A stretch of DNA of 10,163 bases from an uncultured Clostridia bacterium. GTDB lineage: Bacteria; Bacillota; Clostridia; Oscillospirales; CAG-272. The stretch covers positions 1-10,163 of the forward strand of contig CALGZV010000277.1 of the NCBI GenBank assembly GCA_937934385.1. The letters are read 5' to 3'. Under the pieces are notes generated by a model that worked only from the letters and a program-made list of their open reading frames with translations, was not told the DNA's origin and did no database searches. Every line of letters begins with the position of its first letter. Position 1 is the stretch's first letter. Positions 5,247-10,163 of the stretch are shown here, piece by piece. The position numbers and the translations under genes are program-made.

Positions 5247-6614
5247 ATGACAGAAACAAATGAAAATAAATCTACGGAAGCTTCTGAAGTGCGCGGAGGA
5301 ATCGCTTTTGCGGAACGTAATATATCAGAAGAAAAAAATGTGAAAAGTCTTGAACAGCTTAACGAAAGCGCACTTCGCACGGCTGACGGACAAAATAAGC
5401 GCGCTTTAAGTGGCAGACCGAACGGTAAAGATGAGAAAAACGATGTGTCCGAAAAAAACGGCGCAGAGTCTGATGCTTTCGATATTACAGATAAACCGGA
5501 AGTTATAAAAACAAAGCTCGGAGCCGGAAGTATCATCGGACGGGTGTTTGCGGTATTATTTGCGGCTATAGCTCTTACAGTCTTTGCATTGCTCAGCGTG
5601 ATATTTGTTCTGGAACGCGGACCGTCTCCTACTGCGAAGCGTCTGTTCGTTCTGTCCGTAAAAGAGACGAGCGCCGGAGGTTTTCTCGCGGATATTTTTC
5701 TTTCTGACAGTGAAGTCGAAGCAATAATGAACGAGCAGAGTCAGTCTGTTATTGCTCCGGATGATATAACAGATTCAAGCCTGATAAAGATTCCGGGACG
5801 CGGCGAAACAAAACCTGCCGATACGGAAGTACAAAAACCCGGGGTGACCGGAGAAGGCGGAGTACAAACGGGAGAGCCGAATGAGACTGGAGTATCTCCG
5901 GATGATCCTGATGCGGTTTCTCCTGACAACGGGATTGTGATCGAGAAAATAAAGAAAAGTACATATAACGGCGTTGTTATGAAGATATCTGATCCGACAC
6001 GTGTATTTCTCGGAACCCCGGAAAGCTACGGACAGAATTCTGTCGGTCTTACACTCCGTCAGATGATAGACAGATATGACGCGGTCGGAGGCATAAACGG
6101 CGGAGGATTTTACGATCCGAACGGAAGCGGAACGGGCGGAATACCCGACGGACTTGTCATAGACAAGGGCGAGCTTGTATGGGGAAATCCCGGCGGCAGC
6201 TACAATGTTATCGGATTTGACGGGGACGGAATCCTTCATGTCGGAAATATGACAGCAGGACATGCCCTTGAACTCGGAATAAAATATGCGTGCAGCTTCG
6301 GACCGACACTTATTATAAACGGCGTTCCGTGCAACAGCCGGGGAAATCTCGGCGGAGGAATGAACCCGCGTACAGCGATCGGTCAGTGTGCCGACGGTAC
6401 CGTGCTTATGGTCGTTATTAACGGCAGAAGTCTCGGAAGTCTCGGCGCGACATATGACGATCTTACCGAACTGTTTATTGAACTCGGTGCGGTAAACGCC
6501 GCAAATCTTGACGGAGGATCCTCCTCGCTTCTTATGTATAACGGAGAGTTTCTCAATACCTCGGCTTCAATGATCGGAGAGCGCGAGCTTCCGACTACAT
6601 TTCTTGTAAAATAA
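5247..6614 (+). CDS. Membrane-anchored phosphodiester glycosidase (NAGPA domain)
   Basis: The 455-residue protein has a hydrophilic, charged cytoplasmic N-terminus (1-93), one membrane helix (about 98-121), an extracytoplasmic stretch, a Pro/Gly/Glu/Thr-rich linker (about 180-227) and a C-terminal phosphodiester glycosidase domain (about 230-455, PF09992). Domain signatures seen are GGINGGGFYDPNG (281-293), NPRTAIGQ (373-380) followed by VLMVVINGR, and AANLDGGSSS (418-427). Relatives include the catalytic domain of the mammalian mannose-6-phosphate uncovering enzyme and many bacterial surface proteins; they cleave sugar-phosphodiester bonds. The topology puts the active domain outside the membrane, so a cell-surface or exported phosphodiester-linked glycan is the likely substrate. 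The start at 5247 follows GAAGGGGGG (5232-5240); an earlier in-frame ATG at 5175 lies upstream of the promoter hexamers and is rejected. It leads an operon ending with a phosphoglycerol transferase, which fits a role in trimming or remodelling a phosphodiester-bearing polymer. Confidence 0.92.
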   Translation: MTETNENKSTEASEVRGGIAFAERNISEEKNVKSLEQLNESALRTADGQNKRALSGRPNGKDEKNDVSEKNGAESDAFDITDKPEVIKTKLGAGSIIGRVFAVLFAAIALTVFALLSVIFVLERGPSPTAKRLFVLSVKETSAGGFLADIFLSDSEVEAIMNEQSQSVIAPDDITDSSLIKIPGRGETKPADTEVQKPGVTGEGGVQTGEPNETGVSPDDPDAVSPDNGIVIEKIKKSTYNGVVMKISDPTRVFLGTPESYGQNSVGLTLRQMIDRYDAVGGINGGGFYDPNGSGTGGIPDGLVIDKGELVWGNPGGSYNVIGFDGDGILHVGNMTAGHALELGIKYACSFGPTLIINGVPCNSRGNLGGGMNPRTAIGQCADGTVLMVVINGRSLGSLGATYDDLTELFIELGAVNAANLDGGSSSLLMYNGEFLNTSASMIGERELPTTFLVK

Positions 6615-6716
6615 TTCTGTGTATATGAAGTTTTTCTGACAGGACGGAACTTAATGATTCAGGATCGGAGTCCGTACATTTGATTGCGGTACTTCGGGAA
6701 AGGTACAGTTGTTAAA

Positions 6717-8411
6717 GTGAAAAGAACGAAAGCAGAAAAGAAAATGCCGCGCTTCTGGCGTGTGTTTATCATAGTTACGCTGAGTATAGCCGCAGTTATC
6801 GTATTGTTTGCGGTGGGATTTGCGTTTTATATGCGTGATTATGAGAAATCCCGCCCAGAAAATCTTGCGGATAACTTTATGAGTGAATTTACAACAGACG
6901 ATCTTGAAGCCCTTATCGCAGAGAATTTCCCGGATGATTGCGGTGATTTTCTTTCGAAAGAAGAGACCGTTCACAATGTTATTATGCCGCTTTTTGAAAA
7001 CGGTGTGAAATGTGTGAAGAGTTCGGGTGAATATACCTCTGAAACTCCGGTATATACGCTTACCGGAGGAGACCGTACTATCGCACGTGTTAAATTTAGG
7101 TCTGTAGGAAAGACTCTTTTCGGATTTACGAAATGGGGATCGGCTGATATTGAATATATGGCTGATTTCTCAGATCTTCATCATGACGGTATGTATATAA
7201 ATGTTCCCGGCGGTGCAGAAGTACGCTATACCGGAATGAAGCTTGACAGTACATACAGAAGCGGTTCCGGAAAATATGAGGGACCGTGTGCCGAATTTGA
7301 AGATCCTGCGAAGCTTCCTATAACAGAGATATACAATGTCGGAGAGGGGTACGGCACAATAATGCCGACTGTAACTCTCGGAGATACCGATTTATCGCTT
7401 ATTTCGGATACGGTCGATCCGGAAAGCGGTATTCACACGTTAAAATACGCATATCCCGATTCGAGGCTAAGCAGTGTTACGCTTATTGTCCCGTCTGAAG
7501 CTTCGGTATATGTGAACGGAAAGCCTGTATCTGAGGATTATGTAACCGAACGCGGAATCGCATATTCCGGACTGAATGACTGGAACGCAGCTGCGGAGCA
7601 TATTCCGACGAGAGTCAGATATGATTTTCCGGGACTTATTACGGATATCACATGGAATGTGTATATTGCCGAAGGTGTCGAGCTTACGCCTGCTGATTCA
7701 GATGAAGCCATGAAAGTATATATGTACGAATATCCGCAGGAGCTGCTTATGACGGCTAAAATAAACGCGCCTGTCGGATCTGTTGTAAAGGTCAACGGAA
7801 TAGAGCTTACCGACAGTCAGATGACCGATAAAAACGCGGTGTGCGCGGAGATAGCAAGCATAGCTTCGTTTATAAAGAACCCTGCAAATGCATGTCTTTA
7901 CGAACTTACGGGGCTGTATGCAGAGCCTAAAGTGGAAATAATTTCACCTGACGGTGTACCGCTTGATGTTGTTATAAGCGATGACGGTACTTACAGTTAT
8001 GAGCGCAGCGAATCGCAGGAACTTAAGGATGCTCATGAAAAGTATGTTGAGGGCTTTGTTGAGAATTATATCAAGTATTATACAGACGGAAGCAGAAGTA
8101 TTGCCGCAAACTTTCAGGGACTTATTCTGCCGTATCTGCAGCCCGGATCGGAAGCATATAATTATCTTTCAAAGGTATCCAGCTCGCTTGCCTGGACTGC
8201 TAAATGTACCGTGCATGAAAAAGATATAAAAACCTATAATTATCAGCAGTGGGGAGAAAATTGCTTCTCATGCAATGTTGACTTTTCGCTGAGCTTTTAC
8301 TCTCCGAATTCAGGGCAGGAGACTCATGAGAATGTTGAAGGCTGGAAGCTTTATTTTGTAAATACAACCGGCTCCGAAAACGGTTGGAAAATAGCAAAGA
8401 TAATACTTTGA
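6717..8411 (+). CDS. Single-pass extracellular protein with three repeats and an NTF2-like tail (TcaA-like)
   Basis: The 564-residue product has a basic N-terminus, one membrane helix (about 14-39) and a long extracytoplasmic region. Three units spaced about 94 residues apart carry a similar pattern of Pro, Gly/Ala, then V-x-V-N-G and a hydrophobic residue: NVPGGAEVRYTGMKL (162-176), IVPSEASVYVNGKPV (257-271) and NAPVGSVVKVNGIEL (350-364). The last 130 residues (about 434-564), rich in aromatic residues and ending GWKIAKIIL, look like an NTF2-like domain. This order resembles TcaA-type envelope proteins of Firmicutes, which have a membrane helix, repeated domains and an NTF2-like end; the N-terminal zinc ribbon of TcaA is absent. 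The family call is inference. The start is uncertain: GTG at 6717 follows GGGAAAGG (6696-6703), while an in-frame TTG at 6684 would add 11 residues. It lies 102 bases after the glycosidase gene and 45 before the transferase gene. Confidence 0.8.
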   Translation: MKRTKAEKKMPRFWRVFIIVTLSIAAVIVLFAVGFAFYMRDYEKSRPENLADNFMSEFTTDDLEALIAENFPDDCGDFLSKEETVHNVIMPLFENGVKCVKSSGEYTSETPVYTLTGGDRTIARVKFRSVGKTLFGFTKWGSADIEYMADFSDLHHDGMYINVPGGAEVRYTGMKLDSTYRSGSGKYEGPCAEFEDPAKLPITEIYNVGEGYGTIMPTVTLGDTDLSLISDTVDPESGIHTLKYAYPDSRLSSVTLIVPSEASVYVNGKPVSEDYVTERGIAYSGLNDWNAAAEHIPTRVRYDFPGLITDITWNVYIAEGVELTPADSDEAMKVYMYEYPQELLMTAKINAPVGSVVKVNGIELTDSQMTDKNAVCAEIASIASFIKNPANACLYELTGLYAEPKVEIISPDGVPLDVVISDDGTYSYERSESQELKDAHEKYVEGFVENYIKYYTDGSRSIAANFQGLILPYLQPGSEAYNYLSKVSSSLAWTAKCTVHEKDIKTYNYQQWGENCFSCNVDFSLSFYSPNSGQETHENVEGWKLYFVNTTGSENGWKIAKIIL

Positions 8412-8456
8412 CAGAAGTTATAAGTAAATTGAATAAACGGAGACGGATTTGTAATT

Positions 8457-9962
8457 ATGAAAAAAAGAAGAAGTATTATTGTTTGTATTGTCGGGTCGCT
8501 TCTTATAATACTTGGTTTTACCGCATTTTTTGCTTCCAGGTGGTATATATCAAAGTACGGAGATATCGGTTTTGCTTCGGTGCTTTACACACTGCTTGCG
8601 GGGCTTGGCGGAACTGAGGAGGGACTTATAACCGATTACCTTAAAAGCGGACTATGCCCGGCGCTCGTTCTGTCGCTTGTAGTATGCGTTTTTCTGTTTA
8701 TCAATTTTAAATGGGGAATCGGAGTAAAGCGAAAAAATAAGGATAAGCTTCGGCTTTATCCGTTCCCGAATGCATTTTCAATGATAGTGTCTGTAGTACT
8801 GTCGCTTGTTTTGTTGGGCTTTGCAGGGCAGGAAATCGGATTCTTTGAATGGGCAGCTTCTATGGCGGACAGTACGTCCCTTTATGATGACGAATATGTC
8901 GATCCTGATAAAACCGAAATATCGTTCCCTGAGAAAAAGAAAAATCTTATATATATTTTCCTTGAATCTATGGAAACGTCTTTTATGTCGTACAGTCTCG
9001 GAGGGGGAGAACCCTATAACCTTATTCCGGAGCTTTACACCCTTGCGGAGGATAATGTCAATTTCTCACATAACGACGGTATAGGCGGCTGGGGACTTGT
9101 TTCGAATACGACATGGACTGCGTCGTCCATGATTGCGCAGACTGCCGGTATTCCGTGTACGACTCCGATCAACGGAAACAAACTCGGAGAATATGATTCA
9201 ATGTTCCCGGGTGTTACTACGATAATGGATATTCTTCATGACAACGGGTACGAGCAAGCGCTTATGGTCGGTTCCGTAGGCAGCTTTGCAGGAAGAGATA
9301 AATATTATTTGCAGCATGGAACTGACAATGTATATGATCTGACGAGTGCAAAGAATGACGGTATTGTTCCGAGAAATTACTTCGTATGGTGGGGTATGGA
9401 GGACATGTATCTGTTCAGATATGCGCAGCGCAAGATACAGCAGATGGCAGATTCCGGCAAGCCGTTCGCATTTTCCATGCTTACCGTTGATACGCACCAT
9501 ATCGGCGGATACAAATGTGAGCTTTGCGGAGATGAATATCCCGAACAGTATGAAAATGTTATATCGTGCTCGAGCCGTCAGGTATATCAGTTTATAGAAT
9601 GGCTCCGGCAGCAGGATTTCTACGATGATACTACGATCGTAATATGCGGTGATCACAGAAGTATGGACAAAGGTTATGCGGACAGAACATTTTCTTCATC
9701 GTATGACCGGCACATATATAACTGTATAATAAATTCGTCGGTCGAAACGGATAATACTAAAAACCGCGTATTTACTCCTATGGATATGTTCCCGACGACT
9801 CTTGCCGCAATGGGATGCAGCATAGACGGTGACCGTCTCGGTCTCGGAACCAATCTTTTCTCTGAACTTCAGACAGTTGCGGAGAGATACGGCGCTGACG
9901 AGCTTAATTCTGAAATTGAAAAGAATTCGCTCTATTATATTACGAATTTTATAAATGGCTGA
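8457..9962 (+). CDS. MdoB/LtaS-type phosphoglycerol transferase
   Basis: The 501-residue protein has three N-terminal membrane helices (about 6-27, 66-84, 107-128) and a C-terminal extracytoplasmic alkaline-phosphatase-fold catalytic domain (about 160-480). Expected metal and catalytic residues are visible: E170 in IFLESME, the probable nucleophile T221 in NTTWTASSMIAQTAGIPC, H347/H348 in VDTHHIGG, and D399-H400 in CGDHRSM. The TTWT and THH motifs are closer to E. coli MdoB (OpgB), which moves phosphoglycerol from phosphatidylglycerol to surface glucans, than to S. aureus LtaS, though both share chemistry. Three membrane helices, fewer than the five of LtaS, also fit an MdoB-like protein. The product is probably a glycerol-phosphate decorated surface glycan or glycolipid. 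Ribosome site is a weak GGAGACGGA (8439-8447). It is the last gene of the operon, before a hairpin at 9985. Confidence 0.92.
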   Translation: MKKRRSIIVCIVGSLLIILGFTAFFASRWYISKYGDIGFASVLYTLLAGLGGTEEGLITDYLKSGLCPALVLSLVVCVFLFINFKWGIGVKRKNKDKLRLYPFPNAFSMIVSVVLSLVLLGFAGQEIGFFEWAASMADSTSLYDDEYVDPDKTEISFPEKKKNLIYIFLESMETSFMSYSLGGGEPYNLIPELYTLAEDNVNFSHNDGIGGWGLVSNTTWTASSMIAQTAGIPCTTPINGNKLGEYDSMFPGVTTIMDILHDNGYEQALMVGSVGSFAGRDKYYLQHGTDNVYDLTSAKNDGIVPRNYFVWWGMEDMYLFRYAQRKIQQMADSGKPFAFSMLTVDTHHIGGYKCELCGDEYPEQYENVISCSSRQVYQFIEWLRQQDFYDDTTIVICGDHRSMDKGYADRTFSSSYDRHIYNCIINSSVETDNTKNRVFTPMDMFPTTLAAMGCSIDGDRLGLGTNLFSELQTVAERYGADELNSEIEKNSLYYITNFING

Positions 9963-9980
9963 CAGTCAGATATGTTTGTT

Positions 9981-10018
9981 AAAAAGGTACCCGTGCGCTG
10001 AAAAGCGTATGGGTACCT
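9981..10018. terminator. Terminator hairpin after the operon, with its T-run on the minus strand
   Basis: Bases 9985-9999 pair with 10004-10018 (15 pairs, two of them G-T), with a GAAA loop. AAAAA at 9981-9985 becomes a T-run for transcripts coming from the right, while on the + strand only TGATCTTATATT follows. It would therefore stop a convergent minus-strand transcript well and the envelope operon less well. Its place 22 bases after the last stop codon still fits an operon end. Confidence 0.7.
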
Positions 10019-10163
10019 GATCTTATATTCCTGATTTTTCGAATATCGTCAGATAATTTTGGCTGAGTCTATACATATAAAAGATATACCTTATTATAGT
10101 GTTATTTTATATAAACCGAAGAGTGTTGTTATTTCCGGAATATATATCAGGACAATCGCGGAA
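10019..10163. other. AT-rich end of window, no gene seen
   Basis: These 145 bases contain no open frame of useful length on either strand; the minus-strand frames entering from the right edge all stop within about 25 codons. TATAAT occurs on the minus strand at about 10091-10098 without a convincing -35. This is probably intergenic space before a gene outside the window. Confidence 0.6.

Noticed and set aside
1..10163. CRISPR array, insertion sequence transposase or integrase gene
   Set aside because: No regularly spaced repeats beyond the two-copy repeat at 1999-2043, and no DDE, serine or tyrosine recombinase motifs in any frame.

Overview
The window looks like chromosomal DNA from a Gram-positive gut-type member of the Clostridia (Bacillota). 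This rests on purine-rich Shine-Dalgarno sites 5-12 bases before most starts, intrinsic terminators with T-runs, frequent ATA/CTT/GGA codons in most genes, and Gram-positive style envelope proteins. I cannot name a genus. All confident genes are on the + strand.

Region 1 (about 1-1970) is a self-contained, probably autoregulated unit. A perfect 28-bp palindrome sits in the promoter region, followed by a TetR-family repressor gene. That gene overlaps by four bases (ATGA) a CPA-type Na+/H+ antiporter gene, and the unit closes with a very strong intrinsic terminator. Codon use here (ATT/ATC for Ile, many CTG) differs from the rest of the window, so this cassette may have been acquired.

Region 2 (about 1970-2413) has no convincing gene. 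It holds a pair of 15-base direct repeats 30 bp apart, a 31-base imperfect hairpin, and a compact cluster of three hairpins inside an outer stem. It may be the remnant or end of a mobile element, or a structured repeat, at the junction between the acquired and native DNA.

Region 3 (2414-5096) holds proC (pyrroline-5-carboxylate reductase), a small polytopic membrane protein whose ribosome site can be folded into a hairpin with the upstream leader, and a DUF624/YesL-like membrane protein that ends in an intrinsic terminator.

Region 4 (5140-10018) is a likely three-gene envelope operon driven by a good sigma-A-type promoter (TTGAAT-17-TATACT). It encodes a membrane-anchored phosphodiester glycosidase (NAGPA/PF09992 type), a single-pass extracellular protein with three repeated units and an NTF2-like tail (TcaA-like architecture), and an MdoB/LtaS-type phosphoglycerol transferase. 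Together these suggest building and trimming of a glycerol-phosphate or glycosyl-phosphate decorated surface polymer, though the substrate is not known from sequence. A 16-base inverted-repeat element found upstream of both the DUF624 gene and this operon (14/16 identical) hints at shared control. The final 145 bases contain a terminator-like hairpin and no recognisable gene.
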